Made by a program: the position numbers and the translations under genes. A stretch of DNA of 64,000 bases. It comes from Verrucomicrobiia bacterium. GTDB taxonomy: Bacteria; Verrucomicrobiota; Verrucomicrobiia; Verrucomicrobiales; Akkermansiaceae. Of this stretch, positions 44,808 to 52,952 are shown piece after piece. The first letter of the stretch is position 1. Each line of letters opens with the position of its first letter. The notes beneath the pieces are model-generated. The model made no database searches and was not told where the DNA came from. It saw only the letters and a program-made list of their open reading frames with translations. The DNA lies in contig JAUIGV010000002.1 of NCBI GenBank assembly GCA_030432565.1, positions 124,001-188,000 on the forward strand, read 5' to 3'.

Positions 44808-44897
44808 TGGCGGAGGGGGAGGGATTCGAACCCTCGGTAGCTTGCGCTACGTCGGTTTTCAAGACCGGTGCATTAAACCAGACTCTGCCACCCCTCC
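44808..44897 (-). tRNA. tRNA-Ser (TGA)
   Basis: 90 nt including an encoded CCA. The acceptor stem is GGAGGGG with CCCCTCC. The anticodon loop is CTTGAAA, giving anticodon TGA. The long variable arm (class II) is formed by GTAGCGCAAGCTAC, and the T arm contains GGTTCGAATCC. Confidence 0.96.
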
Positions 44898-44968
44898 GCG
44901 TTGGCGCGACTTTCAGGAAAGACTCGGATATTGGCAAGTCACAATCTTTGAAAAGTTGGTTTTTCTAA

Positions 44969-45070
44969 ATCGAGGCCGGGATCCTGAAGGAGCTTGGCGC
45001 TGTCCCGGAAGTGGCGTTCACCTCCAAGGTTCGAAATGAAGACGCGGACGATTTGGAGGGCCCGTCATGA
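44969..45070 (+). pseudogene. Possible 3' gene fragment upstream of tRNA-Ser
   Basis: A 33-codon frame, opened right after a TAA and closed by TGA, reads AGILKELGAVPEVAFTSKVR and NEDADDLEGPS. It looks like a protein end with no beginning. I could not assign a family. It lies about 70 bp beyond the tRNA-Ser 5' end. Confidence 0.3.
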
Positions 45071-45177
45071 TTGCCGGTCAGATTTTTGGGCTTCCCAATG
45101 GGCGCTGCGTCCTCAAGCCCACAATGATTGGAAGCGATCCTGCGATTCGGTTCGCCTCGAGACAGCCCGTCCAAAAG
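45071..45177. other. Short gap before eboE stop
   Basis: About 107 bp downstream of the minus-strand eboE-like gene. No terminator-like hairpin or gene was recognised. Confidence 0.4.
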
Positions 45178-46302
45178 TCAGCGGGTGCGGACCCATTCGT
45201 ATTCGGCGCTGATTTGATCGGTCAGCGGTTTTTGGAGCTGATCGGGAAGGACTCCCCAGGTGTAGGTTTCGATTTCGAGGTGCGGACAGGTCTCGGGATG
45301 TTTCTTGAGGTAGGCGAGCGCGGCTTCGGCGTGATCGAGGGTCGAGGCGAGGGGCGCAAGGGGTTCGGAGTAAAGTGGAACGTGGAAATGGATCCGGCCT
45401 TCGGTCGCTGCGGTGATGCCGTCGAAGTCGGGAAGATCTTTGAAGCGGGTGAGTGGATCGGTGTTGAGAATAACCTGGTGGAGATAGGTCGGTTCGTCAA
45501 ACTGACGGATGGCTTCGAGGGACTCGGGGTTTTGCGGGTCGAAGGAAAGGGCGTTTGAAAGGTGGATTTTTGAGATCCGAAGGCCTGCGTCGGTGAGAGT
45601 CTTGAGCGATTGGTGGCAGTCGTCGAACTCGAGCGCGAAGTGGCATGTGTCGTAGTTGATGCCGATATGTTTTTTGACCGGATCGGAATCGAGGTCCTGT
45701 CCGGCACACCAGGCGAAAAAGCGTTCGAAAAAAGCGAGGGTTTCCCGGGTGTTTTCGAAGTGGCCCAGTGGTTCGGGTTCGAGGCCGAGGTGAAGGTCCT
45801 TGCCGGTAGTTTCAGCGAGGGATGCGATGGTGAGGGCGCAGGAGTATAGGTTGGCGAAGATGAGGGTTTCATCCGCTTCAAATTCTTTGAAGGAACCCGG
45901 GAGGGTGGAGACGGAGCCGCCAGATTCGGTTGGGCAAATGCGGGCAATAATGGAGAAGAGTTGTTCTGTATAAACGAGACGGTCAGGCTGGGTCCAGTCG
46001 GGCTTGTAAACGTTTTCCTTCACCCGGGTGTCGTGAAAGGCGCCATACGGAAAGCCGTTAATGGTGAAAACGTAGCAGTTTTCCTGGTCGAGCCAGGCTT
46101 CGAAGTGGTCGAGATGACGGTCTTCGAGAAGTTCGAGGGCGGCTTGGGCCGAGAGGCGCAGGCCAATCGCGAATTTTTCGCCGGAAGCGACGCGGTCTCG
46201 CACGGCCAGGACATCGGTTTTGAGAACGTGGAAGGTCTCGTCCCAGCTCTCAGCGGGATGGATGTTGGTGCAGTAGGCGAGGTGGTGGCTTTCGAACTTC
46301 AC
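45178..46302 (-). CDS. eboE: EboE-like metabolite-traffic protein (xylose-isomerase-like barrel)
   Basis: 374 residues from GTG 46302, which places HHLAYCTNIHPAESW at the N-terminus as in EboE. Longer frames run into the next gene on a shadow frame. Motifs are consistent with a TIM-barrel metal enzyme (LGLEPEPLGHFENTRE, INYDTCHFALEFD, HLEIETYTWGVLP). The ebo cluster is proposed to traffic a metabolite to the periplasm, originally noticed next to scytonemin genes. It is separated from the EboB gene by a secreted protein gene. Confidence 0.85.
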   Translation of the reverse strand: MKFESHHLAYCTNIHPAESWDETFHVLKTDVLAVRDRVASGEKFAIGLRLSAQAALELLEDRHLDHFEAWLDQENCYVFTINGFPYGAFHDTRVKENVYKPDWTQPDRLVYTEQLFSIIARICPTESGGSVSTLPGSFKEFEADETLIFANLYSCALTIASLAETTGKDLHLGLEPEPLGHFENTRETLAFFERFFAWCAGQDLDSDPVKKHIGINYDTCHFALEFDDCHQSLKTLTDAGLRISKIHLSNALSFDPQNPESLEAIRQFDEPTYLHQVILNTDPLTRFKDLPDFDGITAATEGRIHFHVPLYSEPLAPLASTLDHAEAALAYLKKHPETCPHLEIETYTWGVLPDQLQKPLTDQISAEYEWVRTR

Positions 46303-46340
46303 CCCCGCTTCATAGCGATGGTGGCCATGGTCGCAAGGAT

Positions 46341-47183
46341 TTACCTTTGGATTGCCACGACGCGGTAAAACCGGAAGTTGTTTGCGAGGGGATAAGAGCG
46401 CGTGATGGGGGTGCTGGTGCCGTTGCGAGTTTCGACGGTGGTCCACCCGGGGGCGGAGAGGTCGGAGGTCCCTTCGATCCGGTAGCGGAAGCGGATATCG
46501 CTCAGCCAGGTCAGGGAGATGGAGTTGTTGCTGATGACACTCGAAACCATGGGTGCGATGGGTGGCAGGAGTTCGTCTTTTTCAAAGAGAATCTCAAAGG
46601 AGCTCGGCTCGAGGGTGAAGCCAAGGTTGTTCCCGGTGCCGTTGGAGACTGTTCCGGTGGCTGTGGAGAGCGCTGACGGATCAATCGCCGACGGAGCGAT
46701 ACCGGAGCCAAGAAAGGTGTTGTTCGTCCCTCGCAGGGAGAGTTCCAAGCGGGCAGGCTCTTCGGCAATCCTGAATGGAAATTTAGGGAAGGTGCCGTTG
46801 TCAGAGGTGTCAATGGTAAGGTCAACGACCTCGGCGCCGGGGTAGTTGAAGGTAAAGGTGTGGAAGGTTGTGGGAGCGTTTGGGGAAGCGGATTCGACAA
46901 AGCCTTCCCACTCGAAGTTTCCCACGGTGAGGATAATCCCGAGCTTGATGTTTGTCCGGAAATCATCTTCGAACCGTCCCGGGAATGGTAGGTTGACCCG
47001 GTTTTGCGGGATTGCGGCGTCGTCGTAAGTGACCCTGATTGTTAGTGGCGTACCGGCTGGTAGATCCTCTCGAAGCAAGACACCGTTGCCTTCGTCGAGG
47101 GAGCCGGAGGCTTTCCAGACGACGATTTCTCCCGGTGCAGCAAGTGAAAGGGCGAGAAATCCTACAGCTTGAAGTTTGGACAC
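46341..47183 (-). CDS. Secreted beta-sandwich protein inside the ebo-like cluster
   Basis: 280 residues from GTG 47183, overlapping the end of the TatD-like gene by 22 bp. A signal peptide (SKLQAVGFLALSLAAPGEI) precedes a beta-sandwich with FTFNYPGAEVVDLTIDTSDN. The C-terminus is the shared module FRYRIEGTSDLSAPGW...FRFYRVVAIQR. No enzymatic motif is visible. It is not a known ebo component, so it looks like an insertion into the operon or a lineage-specific partner. Confidence 0.8.
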   Translation of the reverse strand: MSKLQAVGFLALSLAAPGEIVVWKASGSLDEGNGVLLREDLPAGTPLTIRVTYDDAAIPQNRVNLPFPGRFEDDFRTNIKLGIILTVGNFEWEGFVESASPNAPTTFHTFTFNYPGAEVVDLTIDTSDNGTFPKFPFRIAEEPARLELSLRGTNNTFLGSGIAPSAIDPSALSTATGTVSNGTGNNLGFTLEPSSFEILFEKDELLPPIAPMVSSVISNNSISLTWLSDIRFRYRIEGTSDLSAPGWTTVETRNGTSTPITRSYPLANNFRFYRVVAIQR

Positions 47184-47959
47184 TGCGAGAGGAAGTTTTT
47201 GGGGTTCTCGAAGATGACCTTGTCGATGATCCCGGGGGGATGCTGGCGCTTTTTCATTTCGAGGGCCGTCTTAATCACGGCGAGAGGATCGGAGATTCCC
47301 CAGTCGCAGGCGGAATTCATCCAGATATTTTCCATGCCGAAGGTTTCAAGAATGTCGATGGCCCGGGCAGGGGAGCATTTGGACTCGGGGTAAAGGGTCA
47401 TGCCGGCCCAGTAGCCTTGATCGAGGACGAGGGGCGCGGTGTGCTCTTCGACGTGGTCGATGATGACGCGGCTCCGGTCAACATTGGCATTTTCGAGCGC
47501 ATCGAGGATGAGGCGGGTGCCTTTTAATTTATCCTCGAGGTGGGGAGTGTGGATGAGGATGGCCTGATCATATTTTTTTGCGAGTTCCACGTGCTCTTCG
47601 AAGATCGCGAGCTCGTTTTTGGTGTTTTTGTTGAGGCCGATCTCGCCGATGCCAAGCACGGTGGGCTTGTCGATGAAGTCAGGGATGAGGGCCATGACTT
47701 CGCGGGCGAAGACGGGATCCTCGGCTTCCTTGGGATTGATGCAGAGCCAGCAAAAGTGCTTGATGCCGAACTTCGCGGCACGGGCGGGTTCGTATTCGGT
47801 GAGCTGGCGGTAGTAATCGTAAAATCCCTGCGGGGATGCGCGGTCGAATCCGGCCCAGAACGCGGGTTCACAGAGGGCTTCGCAGCCAACCTGGGCGATG
47901 GCCTGATAGTCAGCGGTGGTGCGGCTGACCATGTGGGCGTGAGGCTCGATGTATCTCAT
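47162..47959 (-). CDS. eboB: TatD-family hydrolase, EboB-like
   Basis: 265 residues. Metal-dependent amidohydrolase fold: IEPHAHMVSR (HxH), the central GIGEIGLNKNTKNE, LIHTPHLE, IIDHVEEHTAP and IWMNSACDWGISD. This differs from generic TatD DNases and matches the EboB branch seen beside EboE. It overlaps the upstream small gene by ATGA and the downstream secreted protein gene. The ebo assignment rests on sequence flavour plus the nearby EboE, so it is good but not certain. Confidence 0.82.
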   Translation of the reverse strand: MRYIEPHAHMVSRTTADYQAIAQVGCEALCEPAFWAGFDRASPQGFYDYYRQLTEYEPARAAKFGIKHFCWLCINPKEAEDPVFAREVMALIPDFIDKPTVLGIGEIGLNKNTKNELAIFEEHVELAKKYDQAILIHTPHLEDKLKGTRLILDALENANVDRSRVIIDHVEEHTAPLVLDQGYWAGMTLYPESKCSPARAIDILETFGMENIWMNSACDWGISDPLAVIKTALEMKKRQHPPGIIDKVIFENPKNFLSQCPNFKL

Positions 47960-48237
47960 GATTCCACCTCCTCTTTATGCGCGCCATAGGCAAACTGGAT
48001 TCCGGCGGATTCGGCAGGTTCGGTGGAATGGTCTGAGAACGCGAGGTGCACGGCTTGGGCCCGGGTGGTGCCCTCCGGAGGGTTCTGCATGGCCTGAAGA
48101 GCTTTCATGAATGCCGGGTGCCGAAAGTCGGCCTCCCCCTCGTGGCGATCGACGCGATCGAGAAAGGAGGCGATTTCAAGAAGCTTGAATCGCGCGTCCA
48201 TGAAGTAGAGATCCTGGATTTCTTGCTTCGTCGGCAT
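47956..48237 (-). CDS. Small conserved-looking protein upstream of EboB
   Basis: 93 residues: QEIQDLYFMDARFKLLEIAS, then FLDRVDRHEGEADFRHPAF. It is soluble and helical, with no signal peptide. It overlaps EboB by 4 nt, so it is cotranscribed and probably functionally linked. It is far shorter than EboA, the usual partner. I do not recognise a domain. Confidence 0.75.
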   Translation of the reverse strand: MPTKQEIQDLYFMDARFKLLEIASFLDRVDRHEGEADFRHPAFMKALQAMQNPPEGTTRAQAVHLAFSDHSTEPAESAGIQFAYGAHKEEVES

Positions 48238-48260
48238 ACGGAAAGATAGTTGGGATTCGC

Positions 48261-48623
48261 TTATTTCGCAACGCCGGTCTCGCGGGCGAAGAACTCCGGG
48301 TTGAGATCGGCGAGCGGTTCGCGGAGTTTGTCGAGTTCTTCGGCCGGACCGTGAAGCTCGAGGCGGAAGAGCTCGGAAAAAGTGAGGGCTTCTTCGATGC
48401 AGGAACCGACGTTTTCGAGGTGTGCCAGGACGCCGGCGGCGCCAACGTAGGCTTCGCGGCAGAAAACGACGTCACCATTGATCGAGAAGTCGTAATAAAG
48501 GCAGGTTTCTTCGGTGCCGGTGCGGGCCACGAATTCCTTCATCGTTTTCTTAAAGGCTTCGAGTTTGCCCTCCTCGACTTTGAAGTAGGGATGAATGCTG
48601 ACGGCTTGAGAAAGTGAACTCAT
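48261..48623 (-). CDS. Antibiotic-biosynthesis-monooxygenase-like protein
   Basis: 120 residues with the ferredoxin-like ABM pattern: IHPYFKVEEGKLEAFKKTMK, then CLYYDFSINGDVVFCREAYV and a middle LEHLENV-like segment. ABM proteins act as cofactor-free oxygenases or quinol-handling enzymes, but many have unknown roles. It lies 23 bp upstream of the small protein gene on the same strand, so it belongs to the same operon as EboB/EboE. Confidence 0.8.
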   Translation of the reverse strand: MSSLSQAVSIHPYFKVEEGKLEAFKKTMKEFVARTGTEETCLYYDFSINGDVVFCREAYVGAAGVLAHLENVGSCIEEALTFSELFRLELHGPAEELDKLREPLADLNPEFFARETGVAK

Positions 48624-48734
48624 GGGGAGAGTGTGCAGATTGAATGAAGAAGAGTGAAGGGTGAATTTGCGGAGCTTGAATGATAGGTTTTTGGTGTGCT
48701 TTGGTCCGGATTTCAGGTCGGCGGGTTATTCGGG
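48624..48734. other. Short gap, nothing recognised
   Basis: 111 bp between the ABM-like gene start and the end of the fusion gene. No terminator, RNA or promoter is recognised. Confidence 0.4.
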
Positions 48735-50573
48735 CTATTGACCAAGCTCTGTCGCGATGGGGATGCGGGTGTGGGCGGTTTTGGGATCTCCGAGAGCGAT
48801 GGCGTTTTTTGGAAGGGGGGACTCCTTCGGAATGGTGGTGAGGACGAGGGAGCGGTTGGGGGAGAGTTTGAGTCGCAGTTGGTGCGCAAGCCGCCCCATG
48901 GACCAGCGGGCGTTGATTTCACTGACGGGATGCCAGGTGAGGCCTTCCGGGGTGCGGTGGAGAAAGGAATCGATGCAGACCGGGCCGTGATAATCGTGGG
49001 ATTCGAGGAGTTGTTGGAGGGCACTTCGGATCTCTTTTTTTGCGGCGGGGAGGACTTCGTTCGCGATGAGGCGGGCGTGTTCCGGGGGCAGCCCGCTGGC
49101 GGGTTTGGGTGCCGAGGTGGAGGAGATCCATTGTCCTGAGGAGCTTACTTTCTGGTGGCAGACCCCGAGGAAGCGCAGGCCGCCTTGGTCGGCCGGATTG
49201 GCTTGATAGAGGAGGGAAAATTCCCGCTCCTTGTTGAGCCAGGGTTCGATGAGGTATTCTCCCTTGATGGATGGGATTTGCCCGGGGGCGAATTTGAGCA
49301 GGCCCCGTCCGGCGGAGCCGAGCACAGGTTTTGCGAGCCAGTTGGAGACGGGGTGGGCTGCGATGAAGGTCTCGATTTCTGCGGGATTGCGGCAAACCTG
49401 GGCGGGGATTGTGTGGCCGAGAAGAGTGCGGAGTTTGAGGCCGAGTTTTTTTGAAAGGAGGTCGGGATTTGGAGTTCCCCACGGTTGTTCCTGTCTGATT
49501 TTTCGGTTATCGTGAACTTCCTTGAATCCGGAGAGAGGTGAGACTTCGGGGAAGATGAGGTTGTGCTGCGCGAGAGATTCGCGGTGTTCGTCGCGGGGCG
49601 GATTGCGGAGGAGGACGAGATCGTCAGAGGAGGGAGCGGCGAGGGCGAAGGCATATTCCAAATCTGCAGCCAGTTGCTCAAGGCGTTTGGGCGGAGTCCA
49701 GTTCCTGGAACCGGAGGCAAGTTCGACATCGGGATTGAACCAGTAGAGGTCGGGGCTGCGACCCCGAGAGGCCTGGTAGCGTTTGATTGAGGCGATGAAG
49801 TGCTCGTCCATTCCGGCCTTGCGCCGGCCTTCTGCGTTGAAGGGTGCCATACCTTTGGCGCGGATGGGGGAAAGCGGGAAGTGGAGTTGAGTGTGCCAGG
49901 CGTCCCAATCGGATTGGGCATTTTGTTTCCAGCGCCGCAGCCATTTCAGGCCGTAGCCGACATGGGCGATCTCGTCTTTGTAGATTTTTGCGAGGAGGTC
50001 GGCTGATTTTTGATCACCGGCTTGTGCGAGAACCTGCGAGTAGTGTTTGGCGTAATCGAGGTTGGCTTGCTCGAAGGTCAGCGAGAGGCGGGAGACATAA
50101 TCAAGCGGGCTTTCCATCGAGGAAATGTGCGACCAGATCATGGGGCTGAGGTGATAGTCGCCAAACTTCAGCCCGCATTCTCCCATGCGTTCGAGATACC
50201 AACGGGTGTGATTTTGTTCTTCCTGGAGAGTTCGCAGGACCCCCTTGCGAAAGGAATCGGGAGCGTCCGGGAATTTGAGGAGAGCGAGCGCCATGAGCTC
50301 GACAGCAAGGAGTTCGTGGTTGGCGAAGAAGTGGAGGAGAATGCCGCGTTGTTCTTCGTCGTGGATTTGATCGGCGGAAGGAAAAGGCGATTTGCCGTGA
50401 TTGGCCCGGGGCTTGAGGTGATCGGGGCGACCGGGGAGCGCTGGCGCAGTGAATCCACCCCGGCGCGGAGGATCGAGGGTCAGGGAGGCGGGGGCATGGG
50501 TGAGTTTGTCCTCCAGTGAGGTGGACATCAGGACGCGCTCGGCGAACTCGGAGACGGTGTGCGGTGGGGTCAT
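48735..50573 (-). CDS. Fusion of DUF455 ferritin-like domain with ATP-grasp domain
   Basis: 612 residues from ATG 50573 (a TTG start 12 nt upstream is possible). Residues ~10-265 are DUF455 with ferritin-type ligands: HDEEQRGILLHFFANHE, RTLQEEQNHTRWYLERMG and YKDEIAHVGYGLKWL. Residues ~330-610 look like ATP-grasp: NWLAKPVLGSAGRGLLKF, the segment GEYLIEPWLNKEREFSLLYQ and the metal-binding SEINARWSMGRL. DUF455 proteins occur alone in most genomes. The fusion suggests a ligase whose substrate is handled by the di-iron-like domain, which is inference. It is divergent from msrA. Confidence 0.85.
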   Translation of the reverse strand: MTPPHTVSEFAERVLMSTSLEDKLTHAPASLTLDPPRRGGFTAPALPGRPDHLKPRANHGKSPFPSADQIHDEEQRGILLHFFANHELLAVELMALALLKFPDAPDSFRKGVLRTLQEEQNHTRWYLERMGECGLKFGDYHLSPMIWSHISSMESPLDYVSRLSLTFEQANLDYAKHYSQVLAQAGDQKSADLLAKIYKDEIAHVGYGLKWLRRWKQNAQSDWDAWHTQLHFPLSPIRAKGMAPFNAEGRRKAGMDEHFIASIKRYQASRGRSPDLYWFNPDVELASGSRNWTPPKRLEQLAADLEYAFALAAPSSDDLVLLRNPPRDEHRESLAQHNLIFPEVSPLSGFKEVHDNRKIRQEQPWGTPNPDLLSKKLGLKLRTLLGHTIPAQVCRNPAEIETFIAAHPVSNWLAKPVLGSAGRGLLKFAPGQIPSIKGEYLIEPWLNKEREFSLLYQANPADQGGLRFLGVCHQKVSSSGQWISSTSAPKPASGLPPEHARLIANEVLPAAKKEIRSALQQLLESHDYHGPVCIDSFLHRTPEGLTWHPVSEINARWSMGRLAHQLRLKLSPNRSLVLTTIPKESPLPKNAIALGDPKTAHTRIPIATELGQ

Positions 50574-50678
50574 TCCGTTTGGCAAGAGATCGTTTGAATC
50601 CGGCTCTCTGCAAAGAAAAATCCGTGGAAGGGTTCAGCTGGAATAAATCTTCATCTGTGTCAGTATGTTCCCAGCAGC

Positions 50679-51455
50679 ATGAAAATTCGATTGATCATTC
50701 TTGGAGCGGTCGCAAGTTGGGCCGTGATGGCAGGACTCGCGGAACCACTCCCCAAAGCCGACGGCAAGGTCTCGGCGACCATACTTCCTCTCGATGCCAA
50801 GACGGCAAAGGTAAAATACGAAACCGCGACCTTCGGCTTGGGCTGATTTTGGGGACCTGACTCCGAGTTCGGAAGTCTCAAGGGTGTTCTTCGCACACGC
50901 GTTGGCTATGCGGGTGGTGATAAGGCTAACCCCACCTATTACAGCCTGGGGAAACACACCGAGGTGATCTCAATCGACTTCGATCCCAAGGTGTTGAAAT
51001 ACGAGGATCTTCTGGAAATTTTTTGGTCGGCCCACCGGTGTGATCAGATCAATACCTCGCGCCAGTATATGAATGCGGTCTTTTTTCACGACGAGGCGCA
51101 AAAGAAGGCTGCCGAGAAATCCAAGGCCGCCGCCGCCGCAAAGCAGGGGGTGGGGGTCGAGGAGGTTCAGACCACGATTGCTCCGGTCGGGAAATTTACC
51201 TACGCCGAAGGTTACCACCAAAAATATTATCTCACCCGGTTTGGCGATATTCGGGATATCCTCACCAGGACTTACAAAACTGAAAAGGAATTGGCCGACT
51301 CCACGGTTGCGACCCGGCTCAATGCCTATCTGGGATCCGGGATGAAGCGTGACTGGGCGGTGTTTATCAAAGAGCTTCCGGACTACGGAATGCCGGAGGA
51401 GTTGGAGAAAGCTCTTTCCAAGGCGGCCGTGCGCATGCTCGACGAAGCAAAGTAG
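50679..51455 (+). CDS. msrA: Exported selenocysteine peptide-methionine sulfoxide reductase A (in-frame TGA = Sec56)
   Basis: 258 residues with TGA 50844-50846 read as selenocysteine; a stop-obeying reading would give only a 55-residue stub. From ATG 50679 the frame reads a signal peptide (MKIRLIILGAVASWAVMAGL), then ATFGLG-U-FWGPDSEFG, which aligns with the MsrA nucleophile motif GCFWG. The same frame continues without stops to TAG 51455: VGYAGGDKANPTYYSLGKHT, then SIDFDPKVLKYEDLLEIFWS, SRQYMNAVFFHDEA and TYAEGYHQKYYL. MsrA reduces S-methionine sulfoxide; Sec greatly raises its rate in known cases. A hairpin with G in its loop follows the TGA. Alternatives are a mutated or mis-sequenced Cys codon. 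No sel genes are in the window. Confidence 0.85.
50859..50877 (+). promoter_or_regulatory. Candidate bacterial SECIS element
   Basis: GACTCCGAGTTCGGAAGTC folds as GACT:AGTC and CCG:CGG with one bulged A and loop AGTT. The loop G (50867) lies 21 nt after the TGA. Bacterial SECIS models want a hairpin with G in the first two loop positions about 16-37 nt past the UGA, as I recall them. The upper stem is only seven pairs, so this is suggestive. Confidence 0.6.
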
Positions 51456-51528
51456 CAATCGGTCGATTTCTTTTGTTAGATGCATCTTCCGCCCTTGCGG
51501 GAGGGCCGGATACGGGCATAATCATTCC

Positions 51529-51732
51529 ATGAAAAGCACCATCATATGTGGAGTCTGCGCGCTCGCGTTTTCGGCTCTGGTTTCCTGCGAGTCCAGTAAC
51601 AGTCGCCGGGCCGGCGGGGCTGCTTTTGATGATTCGGAGCTTGGGCGCAAGCTTGACGCCAACTCCCATCTCCCGGATCCCGACAACCCGAGCGGGCAGT
51701 CGTTCGAGCAGTGGCGGGATACCGTTCGGTAA
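51529..51732 (+). CDS. Small lipoprotein
   Basis: 67 residues with a lipoprotein signal (MKSTIICGVCALAFSALVSC; lipobox LVSC). The mature ~48 residues are acidic and Gly/Ser-rich (GAAFDDSELGRKLDANSHLP), with no domain. It lies 73 bp after msrA on the same strand. Function is unknown; existence is supported by the lipobox. Confidence 0.75.
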   Translation: MKSTIICGVCALAFSALVSCESSNSRRAGGAAFDDSELGRKLDANSHLPDPDNPSGQSFEQWRDTVR

Positions 51733-51808
51733 TCGCGGGAAATAGCGATTCCGGGCAATCTCGTTTTTTCTGATTGTCCAAGGCTCCGTGGCACGGTTTG
51801 TTTCAGCC

Positions 51809-52909
51809 ATGGACCCAAGGTATATCCAGCTGGCAAAGCAGCTCATTCGTTATTCCACTGCTCTCAGAAAGGGCGAGAAGATCCTCTTGGATCTTGTTGA
51901 TACGCCGGAGGATATGGCGCTGGCCTTGATTCGCGAGGTCCGTTCGCGGAAAGGGATCCCGTTTTTGCGCCTTGGATCGAATCGACTGAGCCGTGAGTTG
52001 TTGATGGGTGCCACCGATGAGCAGTATCAGACGACTTCCAGGCATCTTCTCACGGAGATGAAAGACATGGATGCCTATATCGCCATTCGTGGTTCGCACA
52101 ATATTACCGAGACCAGCGATGTTCCTGCCAAAAGGATGGGAACTGCGATGAAGCACCTCCGCAAGGTTTTGGATCACCGGGTTAAGAAAACAAAATGGTG
52201 CGTTCTGCGCTGGCCGCATCCAGCGATGGCGCAGCAGGCGGGAATGAGTACCGAGGCTTTCGAGGACTTTTACTTCGATGCCTGCTTGCTCGATTATAAG
52301 AGCTATCTCCCCGCGATGAATGCGCTCAAGCGTTTCATGGAGAGAGCCAACGAGGTCCACATTGTCGGGAACGGAACCGACCTTCGCTTTTCGATTAAGG
52401 GAATGTCGGCCATCGCTTGTGGTGGTCAGAATAATATTCCCGACGGCGAGGTCTTCACTGCTCCGGTCAAGGATTCGGTGGAGGGAGTGATCTTTTACAA
52501 TGCTCCGACGATTTACCGGGGGATTGGTTTTGATGGCATCAAGCTGACTTTCGAGAAGGGCAGAATTGTAAAGGCCGAGGCAGACGGCGGAATGACACGC
52601 GAGCTGAACAAGATCCTCGATAGCGACGATGGGGCCCGTTACATCGGCGAGTTTGCGCTTGGATTTCATCCGGTTGTGCGCGAGCCCATGCGCGACATTC
52701 TCTTTGATGAGAAGATTGCCGGAAGCTTCCACTTCACTCCGGGACAGGCATATGAGGAAGCCGACAATGGCAACCGCTCAACGGTGCACTGGGACATGGT
52801 TAATATTCAGCGCAAGGACTACGGAGGAGGGGAGATCTACTTTGACGGGAAGCTTTTCCGCAAAAACGGGCGCTTCCTCGCCAAGAGTCTCGAGAAGCTA
52901 AACGGTTAA
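51809..52909 (+). CDS. M29-family (thermophilic-type) metallo-aminopeptidase
   Basis: 366 residues from ATG 51809; an upstream GTG start at 51788 is possible. M29 signatures are [19 protein letters not shown], the metal-ligand region [40 protein letters not shown] and WDMVNIQR near the C-terminus. M29 enzymes are dimeric two-metal exopeptidases such as aminopeptidase T/II. No signal peptide, so cytoplasmic. It lies 43 bp upstream of hisD on the same strand. Confidence 0.93.
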   Translation: MDPRYIQLAKQLIRYSTALRKGEKILLDLVDTPEDMALALIREVRSRKGIPFLRLGSNRLSRELLMGATDEQYQTTSRHLLTEMKDMDAYIAIRGSHNITETSDVPAKRMGTAMKHLRKVLDHRVKKTKWCVLRWPHPAMAQQAGMSTEAFEDFYFDACLLDYKSYLPAMNALKRFMERANEVHIVGNGTDLRFSIKGMSAIACGGQNNIPDGEVFTAPVKDSVEGVIFYNAPTIYRGIGFDGIKLTFEKGRIVKAEADGGMTRELNKILDSDDGARYIGEFALGFHPVVREPMRDILFDEKIAGSFHFTPGQAYEEADNGNRSTVHWDMVNIQRKDYGGGEIYFDGKLFRKNGRFLAKSLEKLNG

Positions 52910-52952
52910 GCGCGCGGCTTGTTCTTTCATCCATCAGAGCTTAGTAGTGGCC

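Noticed and set aside
50679-50846. Simple pseudogene explanation for the TGA in msrA
   Set aside because: Not fully excluded, but the rest of the gene is undamaged, the TGA is exactly the Sec position used in known MsrA selenoproteins, and a hairpin with loop G follows. Decay would more often add further lesions.
50964-51455. MsrA starting at Met 50964 as an independent gene
   Set aside because: It would lack the catalytic site. The frame upstream is in phase and homologous back through the TGA to ATG 50679.
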